Assembly: GCF_000417875.1 (NCBI RefSeq)
Contig: NW_006920893.1
Location: 47,940 to 90,713 of the forward strand
DNA length: 42,774 nt
Direction: 5' to 3'
From: Pseudozyma flocculosa PF-1
Taxonomy: Eukaryota > Basidiomycota > Ustilaginomycetes > Ustilaginales > Ustilaginaceae
Under the pieces are notes generated by a model. That model worked only from the letters and a program-made list of their open reading frames with translations. It searched no databases and was not told where the DNA came from. The position numbers were made by a program, and so were the translations under genes. Shown piece after piece: positions 22,397-32,072 of this stretch. The stretch's first letter is position 1; each line of letters starts with the position of its first letter.

Positions 22397-24535
22397 CTAG
22401 GCAGCGACGCAGGCGCCGTTGACGACCTTTTGGCCGTTGGCGCAGACGGCGTAGCCGGCGGGGAGGTTGGGGCACGTGGGCGCCGTGGTGGGCAGGGCGA
22501 TGGCCGAGTCGCGCACGACGCTGAGGGCGTTGGGTCCGCCGCAGATCTGGGCCTTGTTGCCGGCGCAGGCCATGTTGCACGAGTTGGACGTGGCGCCGGG
22601 CGCGTAGTTGCTGCAGAAGCACTCGCGGGCGTACTCGGTGCCGCTGAAAGCGAAACCCTTCTGGCTGCACGTCGAGGCGCACATGTTGGCCGTCATGGCG
22701 TCGTCGCTGAAGCTGAAGCCGCTGAAAGTGCGCGAAGAGACCGAGTCGACGTAGCAGCCCGCCACGTTGTAGTTGGCCGCCAGCGCCGACGAGGCCGAGA
22801 CGTCGCCGACGAGCGTGTTCTCGTAGACGCTGTTGGCCCAGTCGCCGCCGCACGTCTCGGTGGCATCGCCCGAGCAGGGCTTGGAGCAGTTGTCGGCGAT
22901 GTCGGTGGGCTTGATCGACGAGCAGAAGCACTGCGAGCCGTACTGGGTGCCCGAGAAGCGGAAGCCCTTGCCGCCGCAGTAGTTGGCGCACACCTCGTTG
23001 GTCATGCCGTTGTCCGACGACGTCGAGTCCGAGTTCATGGTGCGCTCACCGCCGGAGCCGGCCGCGTCCTTGAAGCATCCGACGCTCTGGCCGCCAAACT
23101 TGAACGTGACCGGGACAGGGGCGGCTGAGGCGGCAGGAGCAGCGGTGGCAGAGGCGGAGGTCGAGGCCGGGGCAGGGGTCGAGACCGAGGCCGGAGTCGA
23201 AACCGAGACCGCGGTTGCGGTTGCGGACGCGGATGCGGTCGAGGTCGACGTCGCGGTGGCGCTGGGCGACGAGACGCTGGCGGCAGTCGAGCCGGTGGCC
23301 GAGGTGGTGGCGCCCGTGGCGGTCGCAGTCGAGTTGCCGGCGGCGGCGCTCGTGGCGGTGCTGGCCGACGACGACGAGGTCGAGGTCGAGGCGCCGGCCG
23401 ACGTCGTGGTGGCGCCGGGGATCGTGTAGCCCTTGAGCGAGCCGCAGATGGGCGTCGTCATCTGGCAGGTGCCGGGCGCCGAGCCGGCGGGAGCGGCGGC
23501 GTTGTACTTGATGTTGTAGAGGCCCTTGGAGAAGCCCGTGGCCGAGTAGCCCGTGCCGATCTTGATGTTGATGGTGCGGAGGGCGAACTTGACCGTGAGG
23601 GTGTCGGCGGCGTAGCTGCTGCTGTAGATGATCTCGTCGAATTCGAGGACGTTGCCGCCGCCGAAGCCGTAGACGGTGGCGCCGAACTGCGAGTTGCGCG
23701 AGTAGACGCCCGTCTCAAAGTGGAGGACGCCGGTGCCGTCGACGAAGCGGATCGACTGGCCGTTGAGGGCAGGGCCGCCCGAGGGGTTCTGGTTGAGGCC
23801 GACGCCGGCCTGGAGGTACATGGTCGACTGGCCGCCGACGACCCAGCATCCGGAACCGAGGAAGTTCTGGTTGAGCGTGACGAACGTGTTGCGCATCAGG
23901 AAGGCGCCGTTGTTGGTGATGGTCTGGCTGGGCGTGAGGGAGCCGGCGGTGAGGAGCGTGTTCTGGAACGAGGCGATGGCCGTGGCGCTGCCCGAGACCT
24001 GGCTAAAGTCGATGAGGCCGTTGTTGACGCAGTTGGAGCTGGAGCAGGCGAGCTGGTAGGAGCTGCCGCCGACGTCGCCGCGGCCGCACCACTGGAGGGT
24101 GCCGTCGTTCTGGAGCGAGTTGAGCGTCCAGGCGTAGGCGGGGCTGGTGGTGGCCGAGACGTCGTTGAACGAGATGCTGGCGCCGGCGCGGTTGGTGAGG
24201 GCGCCGTTGGTCCAGGTGCTCTGCATGCCGACGACGTTGATGGTGGCATCCGTCTGCGAGGCAATCAGGCTGCCCGAGTTGTCGACGGTGCCATAGACGT
24301 TGTGGTTTCCAGGGCCCGAGAGCCAGTAGGTGACGCCGGAGCTGATGGTGGTGGTGGTGCCCGAGACGCCCAGGCCGAGGCTGGCGGCGAGGTTCTTGGT
24401 GCTGGTCGAGATGAGGTCACGGCGGCGGAGGCGGGTGGCCGGAGCGCGCTTGAGGCCGTCGATGCTACGGCCCTCGGCGGCCAGGGTGCCGACAGTAGCC
24501 AGGGCGGCAATGGTGGCGGGGAGTGCCTTGACCAT
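22397..24535 (-). CDS. Secreted wall protein: Hyr1-type domain plus two WSC domains
   Basis: Single-exon, 712 aa. A short hydrophobic signal peptide (MVKALPATIAALATVGTLA) is followed by KR and RRR dibasic sites that could be Kex2 targets. Residues about 55-360 resemble the hyphally regulated cell-wall protein N-terminal domain (Hyr1/Iff type): a beta-helix-like repeat of small polar turns with NDGTLQW, GAFLMRNTFVTLNQN and GSGCWVVGGQSTMYLQ. A Ser/Thr/Ala linker, about 370-475, should be O-mannosylated. Two WSC domains follow at about 477-570 (GCFKDAAG ... CFCSS ... CGG) and 588-671 (GCYVDSVSS ... CFCSN ... CGG); WSC domains bind wall carbohydrate. The tail CPNLPAGYAVCANG...CVAA has no GPI-anchor signal or membrane span, so it is probably secreted or wall-bound. 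The Hyr1 call is by recall of motif style; the WSC call is firm. Confidence 0.85.
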   Translation of the reverse strand: MVKALPATIAALATVGTLAAEGRSIDGLKRAPATRLRRRDLISTSTKNLAASLGLGVSGTTTTISSGVTYWLSGPGNHNVYGTVDNSGSLIASQTDATINVVGMQSTWTNGALTNRAGASISFNDVSATTSPAYAWTLNSLQNDGTLQWCGRGDVGGSSYQLACSSSNCVNNGLIDFSQVSGSATAIASFQNTLLTAGSLTPSQTITNNGAFLMRNTFVTLNQNFLGSGCWVVGGQSTMYLQAGVGLNQNPSGGPALNGQSIRFVDGTGVLHFETGVYSRNSQFGATVYGFGGGNVLEFDEIIYSSSYAADTLTVKFALRTINIKIGTGYSATGFSKGLYNIKYNAAAPAGSAPGTCQMTTPICGSLKGYTIPGATTTSAGASTSTSSSSASTATSAAAGNSTATATGATTSATGSTAASVSSPSATATSTSTASASATATAVSVSTPASVSTPAPASTSASATAAPAASAAPVPVTFKFGGQSVGCFKDAAGSGGERTMNSDSTSSDNGMTNEVCANYCGGKGFRFSGTQYGSQCFCSSIKPTDIADNCSKPCSGDATETCGGDWANSVYENTLVGDVSASSALAANYNVAGCYVDSVSSRTFSGFSFSDDAMTANMCASTCSQKGFAFSGTEYARECFCSNYAPGATSNSCNMACAGNKAQICGGPNALSVVRDSAIALPTTAPTCPNLPAGYAVCANGQKVVNGACVAA

Positions 24536-24721
24536 GGCGACGAGGCGCGGAGAGGGAGAGGGAGAGGGCGGAAAGGGGAAGTAGGAGAGGCGGGCGGGGG
24601 AGTCGAGCAGAGAGCAGAGGAGGGCGGGCAGGGGAAGGAGGAGTAGACTGCTGGGGAGAGGATGTGTGTTGGTGTGAGAGATGGGGAGACGAGAATAACT
24701 CGAGGCTGCCGTCGTCGTCGG

Positions 24722-24729
24722 TATTTGTA
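24722..24729 (-). promoter_or_regulatory. Possible TATA element of wall-protein gene
   Basis: Minus-strand TACAAATA about 190 bp upstream of the ATG at 24535, an AT-rich island in GC-rich DNA, with a purine-strand GAGAGG-rich leader between. Positional inference only. Confidence 0.3.
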
Positions 24730-27192
24730 GCTTGCGAGGTCGAGGATGACTGCCTTGCTACGCGGCGAACCATGATCTCTGTGCTGGGTGCGGTACCGTG
24801 CGTTGCCGTTGGGGACCGTATTCTGTGTGCCGGGCAACAGCGGATGGGGACGCTGCAGCGCGCCGTGCTCGGTGGCCGACGGGGCGGCTGGGACATTGCC
24901 CGCGGCCGTCCATGGCGGGCCAGAGGAAGACTCGAGTGAGTGGGGATGCGGGGATTGAGGGAATGACGGCGAACGGTTTCAGCCGGGGAGGGCCAGGCAG
25001 ACCGTGTGTCGACGGCGTTCGGTCTGGAAGAGGGCCATGATGATTGACGATGATGTCGGCGAAGGCGATCAGCGGGCCGAGGATGCGCAAACGAGCGGAG
25101 AGGACGGCCAGCGGAAGCGGCCAGACAAAGAAGAGGGCCACACGGCGGCGGCGACGATCACGACGACGACGACGACGGAGGCGGAAGAGGGCGGGATCTG
25201 ATCGACGACCCGGGCTTTCGGTCGACGAGACAGCAATAATGTTCCAGCTGCGCGGTACTCGGGGCCAGACCAGGGCCGGGGCAGCGCGTGGGGCAAGGGG
25301 GTCCTGTCAAGCAGGCCGCAGGCAACAGAAGGAAGAAAGGACAGTGGCGGCGGTTGCGGCAGCGGCGGGGGTGCCGACAGGTGATGGCCGCGGGAGAGAG
25401 AGGGGATGGGGGAGGGTTGAGGCAGAGAGGAAGAAAGGCAGGCGGGCCGAGTCCGGGCCCTGTTTCGGCGACTGAGTCTTAGGTGGCGGGCTATCTGTAA
25501 AGCGCGGCCCATGAGGCGTGGCTGGCCCGTTGGCGAGCCGGCTGCCGTCCCCAATTCCGTCACCGAGAGCGGCACCGGAACATCCGCCCAGGATCGCGTC
25601 CGGCTACTTACATCACTACTCTCTGAGACTCGTCGCTGCGGCGCGGATGGAGGCAGCGGTGGCGCCCACAGTGAGCAGCAGGCGCTGTCGTCAAAATGTC
25701 TCGCGGACCATACAGCGCACAACGCCGGCCCCGAAGCCAGCCAAACGAGGTCAAACGAAGCCAAGCCAGGCCAAGACCAGGCGGGGCCGAGGACAAGGTG
25801 CATGGTGGCGCCCCGAGACGAGACAGGACACCGAACAGCTACGTACGTCAACCGCAGGGCCGGACGCCAGTCAGCGGGGCTCGTTTAGAATGTCTGGCTG
25901 GCTGCGGCAGACGGACGGACGGATGCTGCACCACCACCACCTGCCGCAGTCCTCCGAGACGGGTCCAGAGTCAGCCCTGGTCGAGCTCTGATCTGCCTGC
26001 CACACTGGCACCACCCCTTGCACGGACACGACCGTGCGGTCCAGTGTCTCTCTCCTGCGCTCGCGCCATGCATCTGCTCTCCGCCTGGCTCCGCCCCGCG
26101 AAACACCGTCCGCCTGGTTCAGGCACGCCCAGGTCCGCTCAAACAGCAAGCAAGCAAGCAAGCCGCAAGCACGCCAAGCACGCCGGATGCGTCTGGGGCG
26201 GTCCTTGCGCGTTGGGCAGGCAGGCCGGCTGTCTGTTGGCAGGTTGCCGCTGCGCCCTCTCAAACGCCGATGCCGGTTCGCTGCACGTCGATCCCCGCCC
26301 GTCTGCGCCCTCGCCCGCGTCGTCTCCGCCCTGCCAGCCACGCGGGCCGGAAAAAGCCTAACGAGCCCGAGGGTCCAGAACCTTGTCTCTCTCCTCCTCC
26401 ATCGCCGTCGACGCCACCACCACCACCACCACCACCACCTCCTCATCCTCCGCTACCGCTACTTCCTAGAGAATGTGCGCCCGCCGAAGATGGCCTGCTG
26501 GAAGCGTATCGGATGGTGGTGGGGGTCTACCTTCATGCTGATCGAATGCGGATCGGACTGGGCCAATAGTCGGCCCGCACTTGTCGGCGGATCCGAACCC
26601 GGCTGGCTTGCTCCCGGTACCGTGGCCTGCTTCCCGGTCCGCTTGCGGTCCTCAGCTGGCTCGGCCCTCTTCCGGCTGGCTGCGCTTTGGGCACCACCAC
26701 GCACCTTGGTATCGCCCGTGAAGATACAGAGGTCGCGTGGCCACGGATCCCCTCCCGCTTCTTCCTTCCCTTCGCAGGAGAGCCATCCGGCCGTCGACTT
26801 AGCTTCATCACTCCTAAGCCTCTCTCGCGGCTCGATTTGCGTTCGAAGGCGTCGCCCGGCTTGAATCCCATGTCCGGCGTAGGCCCTCATTCCGGAGCAA
26901 GACAAGGTTTGCTACCGTGCGTACTGGCATCGTCTCACGGCCCGAAGCACGTTCGCGACCCACACAGGCGCTCAGGCGATAGGGCCGGATCGCCCGGATC
27001 CGTGCTCCGTCTAAGTTGGTTCAGCTCGGCCGTTCCTATCCGGTGAATTGGGCGGCCTGACAGGTACCCCCAGAACCTACCTCCGCTTCCGAAGAGGGTC
27101 GCTAGGTACGGGTATGACCATGCGAGCGGTCAATCACGCCCCTGAGCTGCCGGCTGCACACCCCTTTCGACCCGCCCCATGAGCTGCTGGTC

Positions 27193-27210
27193 AGGTGGTG
27201 AGCACCACCT
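27193..27210. repeat. Perfect 8-bp inverted repeat
   Basis: AGGTGGTG, two bases, CACCACCT. Short perfect palindrome inside the AT-richer block. It could be a protein-binding site or chance. Confidence 0.5.
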
Positions 27211-28265
27211 AGTCGCCATCCTCGACGCTCGCACCCTCGAATCAATTGCTAGCGCCCCGTCTCATTTAATCAACCCTGCCCCGTCAGTGCCTAATTGCAG
27301 GCTAAACTCGGCCCTCTCTCCTATGCCTACTCACACTCGCCTGTCGTCCTCCGCTGGTGACTCGCCCCTCCCTCTCCCCATTTGGAGATCCTCCTTACTT
27401 CCCCCCTAGCCCAACCATACAGTGCCATTACGCGTAGATCCCTCCAATCATGGTCCATCGATGACGATGATGACATCCACCTCGGTCCTTGCTTATTCTT
27501 GGAGCCGGTCGTAAGGGAGCGCGGGGGTGGCACCGAGCCGAGCGGGCGTCTCTTACCCGCCGGCTCTCCTCGACGAGGTCGTGAATGCTCCTCAAAGCCG
27601 CTCGTTATGGTGTGGCACGAAGTCACTTCCAGCACGGAACGAGCATGCCCGTGGTAATGCGCACCACGCTGGACCGAAAGCTGCCTGTGGATGACACGAG
27701 CAGAGCCCTCCAAGCCACCACCGCCTCTACGAACCTCAACCTCTTCGCAATGAATCCAGCAGCGGCCATGCCCATCACGCTCGTCGAGGGACGTTCTGCA
27801 TGCTCATTTCCTGGGAATCAGCCTCAACCATCTTTCATCTTGCTCCTCTTCGAGATGCTGGCTGGAGCCTTTCACGTCGAACACCATCAAAGACGTCGGG
27901 TCTCCGTTGCTTTGCCTTCCGCCGACCTGGCCCATCCTTTCCGGCCGACCCTAGATTGCACTTTGAGTGCTGTCCGGCGATCCGTGCCGGGCGCTGCTCA
28001 CGCTCCCCGCGGTGAACTTCCTCTCGCTCGACCATCGAGAGCGATGCTGCAGAGACTCAACCGCTTGGCAAGAGGCGGCGGGATGAGCACCTGGACGAGC
28101 CGACACCATGGACGAATGCTATTAGAGGCCCTGCACTCGAGTCCTCGTCTATGCCGTTCGCTCCTCATCCACTCTCACACTCCATCTTCAGCTCACTCTA
28201 GTCCACTTTTCTCCTTCGGAATCTCTCAATTCGCTTCAAAGACTCGCTCACTCTCATCCCTCACC

Positions 28266-29185
28266 ATGAACGCCCTCGTCAAGTTCCTCCTCGTCGCCGC
28301 GCTCTGCGCCCCCGCCACCCTCGGCGCGCCCGCCGCCCCTGCCGCCCTCGGTGCCCATGCTGAAGAGAGTGGCAAGCCCGCCACCCTCGGCGCCCTTTCT
28401 GAAGGGAGCGGCGAGCCCGCCACACACGGCGCCTCTGCTGAAGAGAGCGATGCCCCCGCCGTCCTCGGCGCTGCTGCTCATGAGAGCGGCGAGCCCACCG
28501 CCCTCGGCGCCTCTGCTGAAGAGAGCAGTGAGCGATACTCCTACGGAACGACTAACGATATCCATCTGGTTCGCCGTCAGAGTGAGTGCGCCGGCCCGGA
28601 GCGCCATGCTATGGCCATCGCAGGCCGCTGGACGCTCAAACTGACTGCGTAACCGCATGCTTTCCCCCCTTCCCCCCCACACGTGGCCCCGCGCCTGCCT
28701 CGCGCTCAGCCGACAGCTCCGAAGACAACTACGAGTCGGCGCTGTGCGGCCACCCGTCGTACGGCCTGGAGGATGAGATCGGAAAGTACTGCTCGGGCGG
28801 CCTCCAGCGTGACGTCCTCAACCAGTACGTCTGCTTCTACGACGCGCGCAAGGACGATGGCTCCGGCGAGCAGCGCAACAGCGAGGTCAACAACGCCTTC
28901 CAGAAGGCGTGCACCGACCGCGGCGGCATCTACTACGACCAGGGCAAGCGCGGACGCAAGCAGGTCGTCCTCGAGTCCCAGGGCGGCGGCGTGCTCGCCA
29001 CGTGCAACGACGCCCAGGTCAACCTCATCTACACGCGCATCTCGACCGTGCACAGCCTGTGCGGCGGCGGCGCCGACTACGACGCGTGCATCACCAAGCT
29101 CGGCGGCGATGCCAAGAGGACGTTCAAGAAGGCCTGCACGCACGCTCTTGGCCACGAGGGCTACAACTACGACGACTACCTGTAA
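28266..29185 (+). CDS. Secreted cysteine-rich protein with repeat-built propeptide
   Basis: Exons 28266-28581 and 28710-29185; 128-bp intron with donor GTGAGT and acceptor CTCAG; 263 aa. The signal peptide is MNALVKFLLVAALCAPATLG. Residues 25-89 are five imperfect repeats of exactly 13 residues, consensus close to PAxLGAxAEESGE. After RYSYGTTNDIHLVRRQ, a likely Kex2 site (RR at 103-104), the exon ends. Exon 2 encodes the rest, about 158 residues with eight cysteines, an even number suiting four disulfides. It has no membrane segment or GPI signal. The two halves each hold four cysteines and share F-x-KAC followed by a Gly/Tyr segment, hinting at an internal duplication. I do not recognise the family. 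The architecture (signal, pro-repeat, Kex2 site, small Cys-rich domain) is typical of fungal secreted or effector-like proteins, which is inference. Confidence 0.82.
28338..28532 (+). repeat. Five 39-bp coding repeats in the propeptide
   Basis: Five consecutive 39-bp units encode residues 25-37, 38-50, 51-63, 64-76 and 77-89 of the secreted protein. Each is exactly 13 codons. The end of the signal peptide (PATLGA) matches the start of unit 2, suggesting the array grew from that sequence. Confidence 0.88.
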
Positions 29186-29983
29186 GAGGGTGAATCGCCT
29201 CGGTCGCGGCGGCCTGACGCGTTGGCTCGTCTGCCAAAGTGCGCGCAACAACCCGGCATTGACATCTCCCCGTTGTCGACACCAGCTGTTGGTTCGACGG
29301 AGGCGGCGACGATCATTCTCTCATCCTCGCAACCGCTACCTTCGATCCCTCGCCAATCCAGACCTTCGATCTAGGTCGCCCCCCTCTCCTCTATGTCACG
29401 CTTCTCCCGATCGATCCATTCCATCCACCAGTCCTCCCCATGTCCCGTCTCCCCCTTGCTCACCTTCCAATCTAAGCCCAACACCCTTCTCTGCGAGGTC
29501 GACAGCCGGCTCCTACGAGATGCCAGCTTGGGCTCCCTCAATCGAGTGCTTAGAGTCCAAGACGCGCGATAGCACTCCAGCCTCCGTTGCGCGACCTGCC
29601 GCTGTTGTCCGATCAAGCCTGTGGAAGGGACGAGTTCGCCTTGACGCCACCGGTTCATCTTCGCCTCCGAAGAAGTCGTCGAGACACATACGTATGTTGT
29701 GATGCACAAGCCCAGAAAGAGGCGATGCGGCGGTTAAGAATATGGCAAAGCAAAAGGTCGAAGGGGATGAGAGTGGCAGGGAGGAGAACCGTGCGCGGTG
29801 CTTGACAGATCTGCATATGCATGTGCGTGGGGTCAGCGCGGGGGACGGGGGAAGGCGGGGGAAAACGCGGACGGACCGAGAGGTCGGTCTGCCTGCCTCT
29901 CGGCTTCTTCCTGGGCCCTCTCTGGCTCGCTCGTCTCCGTCCATCTCTCCCGCACGCACCTCCACCATCGAGACCGACACCCG
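29186..29983. other. Intergenic, upstream of FAH-family gene
   Basis: About 800 bp with no supportable gene. C/T-rich stretches near 29380-29480 and 29920-29960 probably belong to the promoter and leader of the gene starting at 29984. An open frame on the minus strand here is an artefact of base composition. Confidence 0.55.
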
Positions 29984-31880
29984 ATGCTCGCCCCCCTTCT
30001 CGGACGATCACTTGCGCATCCCACGTCATCCATCCCCGCCACATCCGCCGCAGTCCTCGGCAAGCTGGCAGCAGCGCCCCTTTGGAACGCCTCGCGCCCG
30101 TCGCCGTCTTCGAGAGCCTTCTCGTCGATCCTTGCCCGGCCAAGACCTCTCACACGACCTCAGCAGCATCCCTGCAAGCCTCGTACGTTGTCGATCACCA
30201 CTACTGTCACAGTAGCAGCAACCAAGATGCAGCGACGCAAGGCAGACAAGCCCTCGTCCGACGCCAGCGCGGCCAAGGCGGCACGGCGCGAAGAGGTCCA
30301 GTGCGCCCACTGCGAGGAGAAGCCCGGCACACTGACGTACAAGAGCTACCTCGACGGCAAGGTAGAGGTCTGCAACGAATGCCACGACTTTCTGACGAAG
30401 CCCTACAGCCGCGTCGTTCGCTTCGATCCCGCGTCGACGACGCAGGTCTGCTACGGCGTACCCGCCGACCCGGACCAGGACATCGGCCTCGCCATTGCAC
30501 GCGGAGAGACGGTCCTCATCGATACGCTCAGCGGTCCCTCGCTCTTTGAGCTCGGAGACCGCTTCGGAGGTCATAGGGAGTCTGCGGACGTCATCCTCAG
30601 CCCGCTCGACGAGGACGAGATCGGTGCTATCCGGTGCATCGGCCTCAATGTGAGTTGGGCGCGTCGAGACGGCAGCCCCGAGCCGGGACGAGCTCCACTC
30701 GGCCGACGCCCGCTGACATCTTCTCGACGATCCCTTCCACGACTGAACAACAGTACAAGAACCACGCCGAGGAGTGCAACCTCCCCATCCCCACGGTTCC
30801 CACCCTCTTCCTGTGAGTCTGGAGGGCGAGGATTCGTGGCCTCGCATCTCCTTCCGCACGCCTGTGTGTGATGCGATGCGAGGACAGAACAAGCTGGCTG
30901 ATCACCCATGCCCTCTTCCGCTCGCCCTCGACAACTTGGCCACGACCGCTTTCAGCAAGGGAGAGAATGCGCTGGCCAGCCCGTATCCGGCTGAGACGAC
31001 CGTCGTGCCCAAGGCGTTTGTCAAGGACGACGCGGCCGACTACGAGTCCGAGATCGTGCGTTGGCCGATGCGACCTTGTCGCCGCAGAACCGTCGTCGCT
31101 GTGACCGGCGGCTACGGGATCTCAACCGCCGCCGAGCGCTCCTGCTGACTCTCCTGCCCCTATGCACCTGTCCATTCATCGATCCCAGGCCATCATCATC
31201 GGCAAGCACTGCAAGGACGTGAGCGAGGAAGAAGCGATGGATTACGTCTTTGGGTTCGTCTCGCCGCTCCCCCTCGCCCTCCTTTCCGCCTCGGTCTCTG
31301 GTTCCATCGTCGCACTTGCTCACCCCGATCGACCCCCCTCTCGTCTCGACCCTGCCTCTGTGCGCAGCATCACTGCGGCCAACGACATTTCGTCGCGCAA
31401 GGCGCAGTTCGCGCAGTCGCAGTGGTGCTTCTCCAAGTCCTTCGACGGCGCTTGTCCGGTGGGGCCGTGCGTTGTGCTGCGTTCGGCCATCGACGACTGG
31501 GCCAAGGTCAAGGTGACGGGCACGCACAACGGCAAGGTCGTGCAGGAGAGCACGCTCGAGTGCGTATCACGGCGTGGGCGTGCCAGTCAGAAAGAGAAAG
31601 GAAGGAAGCTGACGAGACCTGACCTGACCTGACCTGACCTGACCGCTCTGCTCTCGACCCTCTTGCTGCTCCGTCCTTGGGGATCTTTCGACGACAGCGA
31701 CCTGATCTTTTCGATTCCCAAGATTGTCTCGGTCCTGTCGCAGGGCACGACGCTGCGACCGGGTACATTGATCCTGACCGGGTGCGTAGCCGACCGAGCG
31801 ATGGCGGGAGGTAGAAGTGGGCACTGACGCCGGCACTGACACTGCCTGGGCTTACCTGATTTCAATCCGCTCCGGTGTTG

Positions 31881-31941
<61 letters not shown>

Positions 31942-32072
31942 GCTACAGGACTCCCGCTGGCGTTGGCTGGATGCAGGAGCCCAAGAACACGCTTCAGGAC
32001 GGCGACGAGTTCCACGTCTCGGTCTCGCATGGCGTCGGCACCCTCGTGAGCAAGATTGAGTTTGAGAAGTAA
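29984..32072 (+). CDS. FAH-family hydrolase with mitochondrial presequence and four-Cys knuckle
   Basis: Fumarylacetoacetate hydrolase fold enzyme, closest in motif to FAHD2/FAHD1 (yeast FMP41) acylpyruvase-like proteins; substrate unknown. Seven exons: 29984-30649, 30754-30812, 30956-31055, 31189-31253, 31368-31559, 31698-31781, 31949-32072; 429 aa. Introns are 104-167 bp, all GT-AG; the intron 4 donor is the weaker GTTCGT. Residues 1-81 look like a mitochondrial presequence (MLAPLLGRSLAH...RAFSSILARPRP: Arg/Ser/Ala-rich, no acids). A second in-frame ATG at 30227 (MQRRKADK) would give a 348-aa form without it. C107, C110, C130 and C133 form a CX2CX19CX2C knuckle like a GATA or zinc-ribbon finger. 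The fold follows from about 137: GLNYKNHAEE, metal ligands E272 and E274 (DYESEI), D303 (AANDISSR), QWCFSKSFDG, GTPAGVGW. Enzyme identity is firm; the N-terminal parts are inferred from a continuous frame. Confidence 0.87.
30227..30229 (+). promoter_or_regulatory. Alternative downstream start codon of FAH-family gene
   Basis: In-frame ATG at codon 82, preceded by ACCAAG, a better start context than the ATG at 29984 (ACCCG). Initiation here would remove the presequence-like N-terminus and give a cytosolic or nuclear form. Leaky scanning or two transcription starts are possible. Confidence 0.45.
31616..31644. repeat. (GACCT)5 in intron 5 of the FAH-family gene
   Basis: Five perfect GACCT pentamers plus GACC within intron 5 (31560-31697). 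Same unit and copy number as the intergenic array at 15108-15132. Confidence 0.9.
31887..31940. repeat. (CTG)18 trinucleotide repeat in intron 6 of the FAH-family gene
   Basis: Eighteen uninterrupted CTG triplets, preceded by TTG-CTG-TTG. They lie inside intron 6 (31782-31948) and end 8 bases before the acceptor TGCTACAG. The array fills the place where a branch point and pyrimidine tract are expected, so repeat length could affect splicing. Confidence 0.93.

Larger units (their letters stand above)
24536..28265. other. 3.7-kb divergent intergenic region with AT-richer block
   Basis: No supportable gene between the wall-protein gene (-) and the secreted cysteine-rich gene (+). GAGAGG-rich sequence at 24543-24600 is the minus-gene leader, and a TACAAATA element lies at 24722-24729 (-). 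Repeats include ACG triplets near 25158-25178, CAAG near 26143-26163 and ACC triplets near 26413-26443. From about 26850 to 27900 the DNA is visibly poorer in GC and in simple repeats than its surroundings. It has an inverted repeat at 27193-27210 and no coding signal I recognise. Confidence 0.5.

Noticed and set aside
26575..26640. tRNA-like T-loop on the minus strand (GGGTTCGGATCC)
   Set aside because: The T-stem does not pair properly, and no matching acceptor, D or anticodon arms are visible.
27585..28265. Open frame of over 220 codons running in frame into the secreted cysteine-rich gene
   Set aside because: It would bury the clear signal peptide (MNALVKFLLVAAL) inside the protein. The extension has no domain, and long stop-free stretches are expected at this GC content.
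31817..32072. Poly-Leu/Ala or antisense poly-Gln proteins over the CTG repeat
   Set aside because: The repeat lies in an intron with good splice sites at both ends. These frames are repeat translations.
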